Source of the DNA: Betaproteobacteria bacterium | GTDB lineage: Bacteria; Pseudomonadota; Gammaproteobacteria; Burkholderiales; SG8-41 | Length of the DNA stretch: 11,177 nt | NCBI GenBank assembly: GCA_025353085.1 | Contig: JANXRI010000230.1 | Location: 1-11,177, forward strand | Direction of reading: 5' to 3' | Shown: piece after piece, positions 1-7,096 of the stretch | Layout of the letters: the number at the start of each line of letters is the position of its first letter | Position numbering within the stretch: position 1 is the stretch's first letter | Notes under the pieces: model-generated | What the model was told of the DNA's origin: nothing | Databases searched by the model: none | Seen by the model: only the letters and a program-made list of their open reading frames with translations | Position numbers and translations under genes: made by a program

Positions 1-786
1 GGTCAAACTGGACCGCATCGTAGTCGCCTTGCACTCGACTCTATTATTCAAGCAGTCACCGGCATCATGAGCGTCACCGGATTTCCGGATGCTGATCCCG
101 TCATGGTCGGCGCGCCGCTCGCCGATGTCATTTCCGGTATGTTTGCGGCCTATACCATTGTGAGCGCACTTCGGCTCGTCACTGAAGATGGCGGAGGCCA
201 ATACATCGACCTTAGCATGCAAGACGCATTGCTTGCGGCGGCCGGCACGCGGATGGGTGAGACGTTGCAGGCCGGCATAGCACCGCCTCGCCTCGGAAAT
301 GAAAATCCACTGCGGGTGCCTGCAAACACATATCGGACGGCTGACGATCGCTATATCGCTGTGATGGTCCACGATCAAGGGCAATGGAAACCATTTTGCG
401 AGGCGATGGACCAATTGGAGTGGCTGGATCACCCACGCTTTGCAACAATGGCTCTGCGCCTGGAGAGCCGGCAAGCAATAAACGATTTGGTTGCTCAGCG
501 AATTGCGCAGATGGACTCGGCACACTGGGCGGCGCGACTGACGGAATATCGAATTCCGTACGCGCTGGTAAATGATTATAGTCAGGCACTCGAGGATCCG
601 CAGGTCAAGCATCGCGGTCTATTACGCGAAGTGAATCATCCTGTTTCCGGAAAGATCAAAGTGGTGGGGCCTCCGTGGCGTATGTCTGAGACACCAACCG
701 AAGTCAGGCCGCCGCCAACCCTCGGTCAGCATACGGCCGAGGTTTTGAAGGAATGGCTGGATATCAACGTTGAGGAATTGAAATGA
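1..786 (+). CDS. Family III CoA-transferase (CaiB/BaiF), 5'-truncated by window edge
   Basis: The reading frame is open from base 1, and the residues before the first ATG (base 67), such as GQTG and IIQAVTGIMSVTG, are typical CaiB/BaiF sequence, so this is the C-terminal 261 residues of a family usually near 390-400. The segment VGAPLADVISG contains the aspartate (codon 124-126) matching the catalytic Asp that forms the aspartyl-CoA intermediate in formyl-CoA transferase. The C-terminal part (GLLREVNHP, then GPPWRMSETP) is also characteristic. Enzymes of this family move CoA from a donor such as succinyl-CoA to a carboxylic acid in the cytoplasm. The stop overlaps the next start by four bases (ATGA), implying translational coupling to the hydratase. 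With the hydratase and CitE-like lyase downstream, the inferred acceptor is a short dicarboxylate such as itaconate, mesaconate or citramalate. Family assignment is firm; the substrate is inference. Confidence 0.93.
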   Translation, partial: GQTGPHRSRLALDSIIQAVTGIMSVTGFPDADPVMVGAPLADVISGMFAAYTIVSALRLVTEDGGGQYIDLSMQDALLAAAGTRMGETLQAGIAPPRLGNENPLRVPANTYRTADDRYIAVMVHDQGQWKPFCEAMDQLEWLDHPRFATMALRLESRQAINDLVAQRIAQMDSAHWAARLTEYRIPYALVNDYSQALEDPQVKHRGLLREVNHPVSGKIKVVGPPWRMSETPTEVRPPPTLGQHTAEVLKEWLDINVEELK

Positions 787-1634
787 CAGGCGATAGCTTC
801 GAGCACTTGCGCGAATGGGTTGGAAAAAAAGAAGTCCGTAGCGATACGATTACCGCGTGGCCCATCGCCGCGCTTGCCGCGACGCTCGACGAAACTAATC
901 TCAACGTGGCTCACGGTAGTCCGGTGCCGAATGGATGGCACTGGATTTTTTTCCTCGAAGCAAAGCCCGCTTCGGAACTCGGTTCCGACGGGCATCCAAA
1001 GCGCGGGGGATTCCTGCCGCCGGTGCCCTTGCCACGTCGCATGTGGGCAGGCGGGCGGCTCGAGTTTATTCAGCCGCTTAAAATTGGCGATTCAATCTCA
1101 CGCGAATCCGAGATCGTGTCCGTCGAACCAAAAACCGGCCGCAGCGGGACGCTGGTGTTTGTGACCGTTCGGCATACGGTCAAGGCGGCCGGAGCCATTG
1201 CGATCGTTGAGGATCAGGACATTGTTTATCGAGATGCGGCGCAGAAAGGCGACCCGTTGCCTCCGGGCAAGTCGGCGCCGCCTAATCCCACCTGGACGCG
1301 AAGCATGATGCCGGACACAACATTACTCTTTCGCTATTCGGCGCTCACATTCAACGGACACCGCATTCATTACGACGAAAACTATGCAACCACTGAAGAG
1401 CACTACCCGGGTCTGGTTGTACACGGCCCCATGCAGGCGACACTGCTGCTCGACCTCTGCCGCAAAAATGCAGATCGGCCCATTAAAAAGTTTGAATACA
1501 GGGCGCAGCATCCGCTGTTCGCAGGTCAAGCGTTTACGGTAAACGGCAATCTTGACGGTGCGACATCCAAGGCAGACGTCTGGACTGCAAACGAGACGGG
1601 TAATTACGCCATGCGCGGAACGGCTTCATTTTAA
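783..1634 (+). CDS. MaoC/HTD2-type acyl-CoA hydratase (mesaconyl/itaconyl-CoA hydratase-like)
   Basis: This 283-residue protein matches the two-hotdog architecture of the mesaconyl-C4-CoA/itaconyl-CoA hydratase group: a FAS1-dehydratase-like N-terminal half (about 1-155) and a MaoC-like C-terminal half (about 165-283). The N-terminal half carries PLPRRMWAGGRLEF (82-95), usual for this group. The C-terminal half has FRYSALTFNGHRIHYD (183-198), the form of the hydratase-2 motif found here; Asn191 and His196 sit where the Asp/His pair of classical hydratase 2 lies, and the Asn is, to my knowledge, normal for this subgroup. HYPGLVVHGP (207-216) follows. It would add water to an unsaturated dicarboxyl-CoA, for example itaconyl-CoA or mesaconyl-CoA to citramalyl-CoA. 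The start overlaps the CoA-transferase stop, with GAGG at 772-775 as ribosome site. The exact substrate is inferred from neighbours. Confidence 0.9.
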   Translation: MTGDSFEHLREWVGKKEVRSDTITAWPIAALAATLDETNLNVAHGSPVPNGWHWIFFLEAKPASELGSDGHPKRGGFLPPVPLPRRMWAGGRLEFIQPLKIGDSISRESEIVSVEPKTGRSGTLVFVTVRHTVKAAGAIAIVEDQDIVYRDAAQKGDPLPPGKSAPPNPTWTRSMMPDTTLLFRYSALTFNGHRIHYDENYATTEEHYPGLVVHGPMQATLLLDLCRKNADRPIKKFEYRAQHPLFAGQAFTVNGNLDGATSKADVWTANETGNYAMRGTASF

Positions 1635-1640
1635 GCTATC

Positions 1641-2456
1641 ATGCAAACTCCAATTGCCCGGTCGTACCTTTTTGCGCCCGCTACTCGTATCGAGCGTGTT
1701 CCGAAGGCGCTCGCATCGGGCGCGGATGCCGTCATCGTTGATCTCGAAGACGCTGTTGCGCCGGGCGACAAGCGTTCCGCGCGTGACGCGATAGCGCGCT
1801 CTGCGCAATGCGCAGAGTCCGTTTTTGTCAGGATAAACGGACCCGACACTGAGTGGTTTGAAGACGACCTTAAGCTATGCAGCGAACTTGGCGTGCTCGG
1901 CATCGTCGTGCCCAAATCGGAAACCTCGGAACAGATTCGCCACGCCGGTAGCCGCGCGCGACCGGGAGCGATATTGCTGCCGCTGATCGAGACCGCAGTT
2001 GGCTACGCCAATATGGCGAAAGTCGGCGCGACGCCCGGCGTTCAGCGCCTCGTCTTCGGCAGCATCGATTTCCAGCTCGACTTGGGCATCACGGGTGAAC
2101 GCGACGAGTTACTGTTCTTCCGTTCGGGCATGGTGCTCGCGTCAACGCTTGCGCAACTGCAACCGCCGGTTGATGGCGTAACTGTTGATATCGAAAACGT
2201 TGAGCGCGTCAGAGACGATACCCTCTATGCAAAACGTCTGGGTTTCGGCGGAAAACTGTGCATTCACCCAAAGCAGATTGGGACAGTGAATCAGTGCTTT
2301 TCACCCAGCGCGGAAGAAATGAGCTGGGCAAAACGCGTGGTGGAAGCAGCAGGGGCGGCCAATGGCGGCGCTGTTCAGGTGGACGGCAAAATGATCGACC
2401 GCCCGGTGCTAGTGAGGGCGCAGGCGATACTCACCTCACAGCGAGCCAGTAGCTAA
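1641..2456 (+). CDS. CitE-like CoA-ester lyase (HpcH/HpaI family; citramalyl/malyl-CoA lyase-like)
   Basis: The 271-residue product is a CitE-like TIM-barrel protein of usual length. Visible family signatures are RSYLFAPA (7-14), VDLEDAV (33-39), VRINGP (63-68, with the acyl-binding Arg64), LIET (115-118, Glu117 as Mg ligand), GSIDF (140-144, Asp143 as second Mg ligand) and CIHPKQ (207-212). Such enzymes cleave or form C-C bonds of CoA thioesters such as (S)-citramalyl-CoA (to acetyl-CoA and pyruvate), malyl-CoA or beta-methylmalyl-CoA; some are thioesterases. Citramalyl-CoA lyase is the best fit after a CoA-transferase and a mesaconyl/itaconyl-type hydratase, but this is inference. The start lies six bases after the hydratase stop with no obvious Shine-Dalgarno sequence, so translation probably depends on coupling. 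All expected active-site residues are present, in contrast to several genes downstream. Confidence 0.92.
   Translation: MQTPIARSYLFAPATRIERVPKALASGADAVIVDLEDAVAPGDKRSARDAIARSAQCAESVFVRINGPDTEWFEDDLKLCSELGVLGIVVPKSETSEQIRHAGSRARPGAILLPLIETAVGYANMAKVGATPGVQRLVFGSIDFQLDLGITGERDELLFFRSGMVLASTLAQLQPPVDGVTVDIENVERVRDDTLYAKRLGFGGKLCIHPKQIGTVNQCFSPSAEEMSWAKRVVEAAGAANGGAVQVDGKMIDRPVLVRAQAILTSQRASS
1799..1817 (+). repeat. Perfect 8-bp inverted repeat with 3-nt loop inside the CitE-like gene
   Basis: CTCTGCGC, AAT, GCGCAGAG forms a perfect GC-rich stem-loop. It lies wholly in coding sequence (around residues 53-59 of the lyase), so its presence is certain but any RNA or regulatory role is unproven. There is no following U-tract, so it does not look like an intrinsic terminator. 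Confidence 0.4.
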
Positions 2457-2482
2457 GTCGGCTGACGCGTTCGCGCCAATTT

Positions 2483-2495
2483 TCTGAAATTCAGA
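2483..2495. promoter_or_regulatory. 13-bp perfect dyad TCTGAA-A-TTCAGA in intergenic gap (possible operator)
   Basis: The 53-nt gap between the lyase and the crotonase gene contains a perfect palindrome of two 6-bp arms around one A. It fits the loose T-N11-A dyad of LysR-type regulators and lies only three bases before the ribosome site AGGAG (2499-2503). A weak promoter-like pair (CTGACG, 17 nt, TGAAAT) overlaps it. The one-base centre rules out a good RNA hairpin, so DNA binding is the likelier role. No regulator is encoded in the window. A chance 13-mer is quite possible. Confidence 0.22.
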
Positions 2496-2509
2496 TACAG
2501 GAGAAGTTT

Positions 2510-3268
2510 ATGGGTGAAGCTGTTATCTACGAAGTGCGCGAGCATGTGGGCTATGTAACTCTAAACCGCCCAGAGAAAAAGAACGCCATCAATAATGCCA
2601 TGCGCCGCGAGGTTCAAGTCGCGCTGACTGACGTCAAATTCAATTCAGATGTTTGGCTCTGCGTCCTGACAGGGCGCGGCGATGTGTTCTGCTCGGGTAA
2701 AGATCTGCTCGAAAAGCCGCTCGACGACGGCACCGTGATGTCGTACGACGAGCTTTATCTCTTTTTACGCGGTATTTACAAACCGATCGTCACTGCGCTT
2801 AACGGCCCTTGTCTCGCTCAGGGCGGTGGATTTGCGCTGAGTTCGGATATCGTCATCATGTCCGAGCGGGCGTGCATCGGCTGGCCGCAGGTCAAGCGGG
2901 GTATCTCATCGCAAAGCGGACCGAGCTTTTTGACGCATGCGTTGCCGTGGACGCAGGCGATGGGGTATCTAATGAGGGGAAAATTCATCAGCCCCGAGGA
3001 CGCTCTCAGATTCGGGATCGCGAATGAAGTCGTGCCGCACGAGAAATTGATGGAAACGGCCGAACGGTGGGCGCGCGAAATTCTGGAAAATGCGCCTCTT
3101 GCGGTTCACGCGATCAAGGAGGCGGCGAGACGTGGGCACGATCTGGGGACGGAAGATCGCATGTACATGTCGCGGGACATCGCCAATCGAGTACTGTTAA
3201 GCGAAGACGCAAAAGAAGGAATTCTCGCGTTTCAGGAAAAACGAAAGCCGAACTGGAAAGCGCGCTAG
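2510..3268 (+). CDS. Enoyl-CoA hydratase/isomerase-family (crotonase-fold) protein lacking both catalytic Glu
   Basis: The 252-residue protein is a full-length crotonase. It has the N-terminal VGYVTLNRPEKKNAIN (13-28), the first oxyanion-hole segment FCSGKDL (60-66), the second oxyanion-hole segment NGPCLAQGGGFAL (98-110), and the C-terminal tail ILAFQEKRKPNW typical of hydratases (EGxxAFxEKRxPxW). CoA binding is therefore well supported. In rat mitochondrial enoyl-CoA hydratase the two catalytic glutamates lie in GGGCEL (Glu144) and QPE (Glu164); here the aligned residues are Ala109 (GGGFAL) and Gln127 (WPQ). Ordinary syn-hydration is thus unlikely. Isomerase, decarboxylase, thioesterase or C-C lyase activity, known elsewhere in this superfamily, is possible. 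The start has a good AGGAG six nucleotides upstream. Its stop overlaps the next GTG start by one base. The specific reaction is unknown. Confidence 0.9.
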   Translation: MGEAVIYEVREHVGYVTLNRPEKKNAINNAMRREVQVALTDVKFNSDVWLCVLTGRGDVFCSGKDLLEKPLDDGTVMSYDELYLFLRGIYKPIVTALNGPCLAQGGGFALSSDIVIMSERACIGWPQVKRGISSQSGPSFLTHALPWTQAMGYLMRGKFISPEDALRFGIANEVVPHEKLMETAERWAREILENAPLAVHAIKEAARRGHDLGTEDRMYMSRDIANRVLLSEDAKEGILAFQEKRKPNWKAR

Positions 3269-3270
3269 TG
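3255..3270 (+). promoter_or_regulatory. Ribosome site and GTG start overlapping the upstream stop (TAGTG)
   Basis: GGAAAG (3255-3260) lies seven nucleotides before GTG (3268-3270), whose G is shared with the crotonase stop TAG. This start gives the downstream Bug protein a proper signal peptide directly at its N-terminus; starts further upstream would bury the signal behind dozens of residues read out of frame from the crotonase gene. Confidence 0.6.
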
Positions 3271-4248
3271 AAAGCTGATGCGTTGTCGCTTGTCCGAGCC
3301 GCGTCATGGGTTCTGATGCTGCTGTACGGCGTTGCAGCCGGTGCTGCAGAGACTTATCCGTCGCGCCCGGTCAGGCTTATCGTAGGTGCGGCACCGGGCG
3401 GTGGAACTGATTTTGTCGCGCGCATGATAATGGGGGACCTTGCGCAGGGGCTTGGCAGTCCTGTTGTCATCGACAACCGTGGTGGAGCAGCGGGCACGGT
3501 CGCGGGCGAACTCGTCGCGAGGGCATCTCCGGATGGTCAGACACTGCTCCTAATATCGGGTAATTTTTCGACATTTCCCAGTCTATACCGGCAGCTTTCC
3601 TATGATCCGATTAAGGATCTTGTACCGATTTCGAATCTTGCTGCGACCCCTCTGGTCGTGGTGGTCAATCCGGCCGTGCCGGCGAAATCCGTTAAGGAGC
3701 TGATCGATCATATTCGCAGCCGCACTGGCCAGATCAACTATGCAGCGCCTGGCGTTGGCTCGATGGGGCATCTTGCGGCGGAGTTGTTCAAACGCACGGC
3801 ACAAGTTGAGATGGAGCATATTGCATATAAGGGTGGCGGACCCGCCATCACAGCATTGTTAGGCGGAGAGGTGCAGCTTTACTTTTCGACCGTGCCGGCA
3901 GCTCTCGTGCAGGCAAAAGCGGGACGCTTGCGCGCTATCGCGACTACCGGACAGAAGCGCAGTCGTGCCTTTCCCGATTTGCCCACCTTGGGCGAATCAG
4001 GATTGCCGGGCTATGACGTGACGGTGTGGTTCGGTTTGTTGGCACCAACCGGAACCGCAAAAAGCATTATTGAACTGCTATACAAGAAATCTGCCGTTGT
4101 AATGAGCAACGAGTCCGTGCTCAATCGCCTGCTGGCCGAAGGCGTCGAGCCCATCGCCAGCAGCCTTGATCAATTTCGCGCGCAGATCGAACTCGAAAAT
4201 AAGAAATGGGCAGAAGTGATTCGAAGCGCGAATGTAAAGGCCAATTAG
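3268..4248 (+). CDS. Bug/TctC-family periplasmic solute-binding receptor (first of three)
   Basis: With the GTG start at 3268 the product is 326 residues, the normal size of Bug receptors. Residues 1-27 form a signal peptide: charged start, hydrophobic core SWVLMLLYGVAAG, likely cut near AGAA-ET. The mature protein begins with the family hallmark YPSRPVRLIV, then APGGGTDFVAR and DNRGGAAGTVAGELVA (the conserved ligand-binding loops), SPDGQTLL, YDPIKDLVPIS, NYAAPGVGSMGHLAAELFK, YKGGGPAITALLGGEVQL and the C-terminal PDLPTLGESG. These proteins bind carboxylates or related small molecules in the periplasm and classically pass them to TctA/TctB membrane subunits, which are absent here. An in-frame extension to 3067 exists but is rejected because it overlaps the crotonase gene. 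The ligand is unknown; it probably relates to the substrate of the surrounding catabolic genes. Confidence 0.92.
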   Translation: MKADALSLVRAASWVLMLLYGVAAGAAETYPSRPVRLIVGAAPGGGTDFVARMIMGDLAQGLGSPVVIDNRGGAAGTVAGELVARASPDGQTLLLISGNFSTFPSLYRQLSYDPIKDLVPISNLAATPLVVVVNPAVPAKSVKELIDHIRSRTGQINYAAPGVGSMGHLAAELFKRTAQVEMEHIAYKGGGPAITALLGGEVQLYFSTVPAALVQAKAGRLRAIATTGQKRSRAFPDLPTLGESGLPGYDVTVWFGLLAPTGTAKSIIELLYKKSAVVMSNESVLNRLLAEGVEPIASSLDQFRAQIELENKKWAEVIRSANVKAN

Positions 4249-4308
4249 AATTGTGTGACGCTCGTCTGCCGTATAGGCAACCCGCTGTTTTTCCCCAACG
4301 AGGCTTAA

Positions 4309-5166
4309 ATGAAAATTATCGACATGCGCTTGCGGCCGCCGCTGAAGTCGTGGGTTACCACGGCGCAATTTACCGAGGGCACCGCTTATTATCCGACGCG
4401 GTATGGCTTCCCTCGGCCGAAATCCGTAAAAACTCAAGTGATGCAGGATCTGCTTGATGAGATGGACGAGGCGCACATTACTTGGGGTGTAGTCATGGGA
4501 AGGCAATCAGCGCCACCGCATGGTGCCGTGCCCAACGACGAAATCACCGCGGCGATCAACGAGCACCCGCAGCGGTTCGTGGGTTTTGCCGGTATTGACC
4601 TCCGTGATATCGCGCGTGGCGTGGCCGAGATCGAACGGACTTCAAAAATCAAAGGCTATGTAGGTGCCTCGATCGAGCCCGGCGCAACGTTCGAAGCCAT
4701 GTATTCGGACGATCGGCGGCTTTATCCGCTCTACGAAAAATGCCAGGCGCTCGATTTTCCGATGTCGATTACCCTCAGCGGCTATCTCGCATCGATGGTC
4801 GGCCACGATTTGTCATATGGATCACCGTCGCCCGTCTTGAGGGTGGCCAAAGACTTTCCCAAGCTGAAGATTATCGTGTCGCACGCGGCGTGGCCCAATA
4901 TCATGCCCATGATGGAAGTCGCTTTTATTCGTGAAAACGTCTATGTGTCGCCGGATCTTTATATGAATGGCATCAACACGCCAGGGGCGCAGGAATACAT
5001 CAAGGCAGCGAAATTCTTCCTCGGCGACCGCTTGTTATTCGGCACCGCCTATCCAAGCCGGCCGCTCAAGGAAAGCGTCGAGGCATTTCTGGAATGGGAT
5101 CTTCCCGCCGAGTTGCAGGAAAAAATCCTGTATCGGAATGCGGCGCGTCTTTTGCGCATTGAATGA
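4309..5166 (+). CDS. Amidohydrolase-2-like protein with metal ligands replaced (tandem copy 1)
   Basis: The 285-residue product has the length and strand order of amidohydrolase family 2 (ACMSD-like) TIM barrels, including the short N-terminal strand KIIDM, FVGFAGIDL (90-98), the LYPLYEKC segment (138-145), LKIIVSHAAWPN (186-197), VYVSPDLYM (211-219), LLFGTAYPSRPL (242-253) and a C-terminal NAARLL. In the family, metal is held by an N-terminal HxH, two further His and an Asp in GSDxP. Here HxH is Arg7-Leu-Arg9 (DMRLRPP), the first later His position reads SITLS, and the Asp is Ala247 (GTAYP); only His192 remains. Ordinary metal-dependent hydrolysis or decarboxylation is therefore doubtful. 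GAGG (4300-4303) precedes the ATG. The next gene is a paralogue with the same substitutions, so the loss is not a sequencing error. Function unknown. Confidence 0.85.
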   Translation: MKIIDMRLRPPLKSWVTTAQFTEGTAYYPTRYGFPRPKSVKTQVMQDLLDEMDEAHITWGVVMGRQSAPPHGAVPNDEITAAINEHPQRFVGFAGIDLRDIARGVAEIERTSKIKGYVGASIEPGATFEAMYSDDRRLYPLYEKCQALDFPMSITLSGYLASMVGHDLSYGSPSPVLRVAKDFPKLKIIVSHAAWPNIMPMMEVAFIRENVYVSPDLYMNGINTPGAQEYIKAAKFFLGDRLLFGTAYPSRPLKESVEAFLEWDLPAELQEKILYRNAARLLRIE

Positions 5167-5177
5167 GGTAATGAGCC

Positions 5178-6032
5178 ATGATTATTGACGTTCGCTGCCG
5201 GCCGCCGCTGCAGGAATTCCGCGACTACTTCGACATTCCGCGCCTGACCTGGCATGGCCGGCGCACCGGCGCCCGCGAAGTATCGCCTGCGTTCATCGCG
5301 GGTTCGATGGAAATGTTTTTCGAGGAGATGAAAACCGCAGGCATCGATATCGCAGTCGTCCAGGGACGCAACAGCCCTGAGGTGTTTATGGGACGCAAAT
5401 TCAATGCGGCCTTCATCAAGAATGAAAGAATCGCCGAGCTGCAAGACCAATACCGTGGTCGCATCATAGGTCTCGCGGGCATCGATCCGACAAATACGAT
5501 ACATAACGCCGTCCAAGAAACCGATCGGTGCATTCGATCGCTGGGGCTAAAGGGTATATTTCTCGAGCCGGGTAGGGCGCTGGGCGTGGGGCCAGACGAT
5601 GCGCGGCTATTCCCGATTTACGAGAAGTGTCTTGAACTCAATGTTCCCGTGAACATTATGAGCGGACCTTATGCAGGTCCCGATATCGAAGTATCGAATC
5701 CGCTTTACATCGATCGTTTGGCAACCCGCTATCCCGAGCTGAAAATCATCCTTGGGCACGGCTGCTACCCGTTCATTCAGGAAATTCTAGGTGTCGCTTT
5801 CAAGCACCCGAACGTTTACGTTTCGCCCGACATGTATATATTCGCGCCCGGTGGAATGGCCTATGTCGAAGCTGCCAATTCCACGCTGCGCGAGCAGATC
5901 GTTTACGGTTCGGCATATCCGCTGCGACCAGTCATACAAACGGTCGACGACACGCGCAAGCTGCCGTTCGACGCGGCGGTGCTTGATGATTATTTTGCCG
6001 GAAATGCTAAAAAAATATTTGGCATTCAATAG
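5178..6032 (+). CDS. Amidohydrolase-2-like protein with metal ligands replaced (tandem copy 2)
   Basis: This 284-residue protein is a diverged paralogue of the one just upstream: shared landmarks are IIDVRCRPPL (2-11), GLAGIDP (98-104), FPIYEKCLEL (145-154), LKIILGHGCYPF (188-199), VYVSPDMYI (213-221) and VYGSAYPLRP (242-251). As in the first copy, HxH is Arg6-Cys-Arg8, the middle His position reads NIMSG, and the Asp of GSDxP is Ala246; His194 is kept. The RxRPPL motif is common to both and may mark a distinct subfamily binding an anionic ligand (inference). The start is preceded by a GAGG-containing gap of only 11 nt after the first copy, so the two are almost certainly co-translated and could form a hetero-oligomer. 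Fold assignment is good; enzymatic role unknown. Confidence 0.86.
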   Translation: MIIDVRCRPPLQEFRDYFDIPRLTWHGRRTGAREVSPAFIAGSMEMFFEEMKTAGIDIAVVQGRNSPEVFMGRKFNAAFIKNERIAELQDQYRGRIIGLAGIDPTNTIHNAVQETDRCIRSLGLKGIFLEPGRALGVGPDDARLFPIYEKCLELNVPVNIMSGPYAGPDIEVSNPLYIDRLATRYPELKIILGHGCYPFIQEILGVAFKHPNVYVSPDMYIFAPGGMAYVEAANSTLREQIVYGSAYPLRPVIQTVDDTRKLPFDAAVLDDYFAGNAKKIFGIQ

Positions 6033-6092
6033 CAGGCAAGTCGCACGGACGCACTTGATATCGTCCAGCAAGTATATAAACAGAGGTGTTTC

Positions 6093-7070
6093 ATGAAAGT
6101 GGGCTGTTCGCTTCTTTGCATCGCGGCAATGGTTGGAGTTTCCAATTTCGTCATTGCCGCAGAGAGCGCGGCGAATTACCCAACCAAGCCGATCCGCCTG
6201 GTCGTTCCTTGGCCACCAGGTGGTGGCACGGATGTCTTCGCACGCGTAATCGGTCAAAAGCTGAGCGAGCGCGTGGGATATAACGTTGTCATCGATAATC
6301 GGCCGGGTGCAGCGGGGAATATCGGCGCTGAAATGGTCGCTAGGTCGCCACCCGACGGTTACACGATTATGCTCGCGACCATAACGCTCGCAACGAATCC
6401 AAGCATGTACAAATCGCTCAACTTCGATCCGCTCAAGGATTTTGATCCAATTACGCTGGTGGCAGGCGTGCCGCATGTTCTTGTCGTTAGTCCTTCGCTC
6501 GCGGTCAATTCCGTGAAGGACCTCATTGCACTTGCCAAGACTGAACCTGGAAAGCTTAACTATGCTTCAGCCGGCAGCGGCAGTCCGTTCCATCTTGCGG
6601 CGGAACTCTTCAAGTTGCTGACGGGCACGACCATCGTGCACGTGCCGTATCAGGGCGGCGGGCCGGCGATTACCGCTGTGATTGGAGGGCAGGTGCAGCT
6701 TACGTTCGGAAATCTGGTCGCAGTGCTGCCGCTCGTCAAAGGCGGAAAATTAAAGGCGCTAGGTGTAACAAGCGCCATGCGCTCGTCAGCCGCTCCCGAT
6801 CTGCCAACGATCGCTGAAGAAGGCGTTCGCGGCTATGATTTCAGCTCTTGGTTCGGATTTTTCGCGCCGGCGGCGACACCCAAGGAAATCGTCGGCAAGC
6901 TGAATCGAGAAATCGTACGCATTTTGAAGACCCCAGAAATGAAGCAGCGGCTGACACAAGACGGGGCGGACGTTGTCGCGAGTAATCCACAGGAGTTCGG
7001 TGCATACTTGGCAACTGAAACAAAGAAGTGGACGCAGGTCATTAAGCAAGCTGGGATACGCGCAGACTAG
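6093..7070 (+). CDS. Bug/TctC-family periplasmic solute-binding receptor (second of three)
   Basis: The 325-residue product is a standard Bug receptor. Residues 1-23 form a signal peptide (MKVGCSLLCIAAMVGVSNFV, cut near IAA-ES). The mature part starts with YPTKPIRLVVPWPPGGGTD and continues with DNRPGAAGNIGAE, SPPDGYTIML, FDPLKDFDPI, NYASAGSGSPFHLAAELFK, YQGGGPAITAVIGGQVQL, PDLPTIAEEGV, GYDFSSWFGFFAPA and a C-terminal helix EFGAYLATETKKW. Its ligand loops are the most canonical of the three receptors, and it shares GGGPAIT and HLAAELFK with the first one, suggesting a common origin. AGAGG (6082-6086) is the ribosome site, six nucleotides from the ATG. It lies between the amidohydrolase pair and the AtuA/DUF4387 pair. 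No TctA/TctB partners are seen in the window. Ligand unknown; a carboxylate is likely from family knowledge. Confidence 0.94.
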   Translation: MKVGCSLLCIAAMVGVSNFVIAAESAANYPTKPIRLVVPWPPGGGTDVFARVIGQKLSERVGYNVVIDNRPGAAGNIGAEMVARSPPDGYTIMLATITLATNPSMYKSLNFDPLKDFDPITLVAGVPHVLVVSPSLAVNSVKDLIALAKTEPGKLNYASAGSGSPFHLAAELFKLLTGTTIVHVPYQGGGPAITAVIGGQVQLTFGNLVAVLPLVKGGKLKALGVTSAMRSSAAPDLPTIAEEGVRGYDFSSWFGFFAPAATPKEIVGKLNREIVRILKTPEMKQRLTQDGADVVASNPQEFGAYLATETKKWTQVIKQAGIRAD

Positions 7071-7096
7071 GGCGGAGCAACGCCGGTGACCACCTT

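Noticed and set aside
3067..3267. In-frame extension giving a 393-residue Bug protein
   Set aside because: It overlaps the 3' end of the well-supported crotonase gene and would put about 67 low-complexity, Arg/Ser-rich residues before a clear signal peptide; the GTG at 3268 fits size and signal.
5664..5680. Inverted repeat GGACC/GGTCC with 7-nt loop
   Set aside because: Only 5 bp, within coding sequence, no U-tract; expected by chance at this length.
4309..6032. Recent duplication or assembly artefact producing the twin amidohydrolases
   Set aside because: Apart from a short shared stretch coding for RPPL, the two genes differ widely in sequence, so the duplication is old and both copies are real.
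5787..6476. 229-residue reading frame on the minus strand
   Set aside because: It lies antisense to the second amidohydrolase and second Bug gene, shows no recognisable family motif, and the plus-strand genes are unmistakable.
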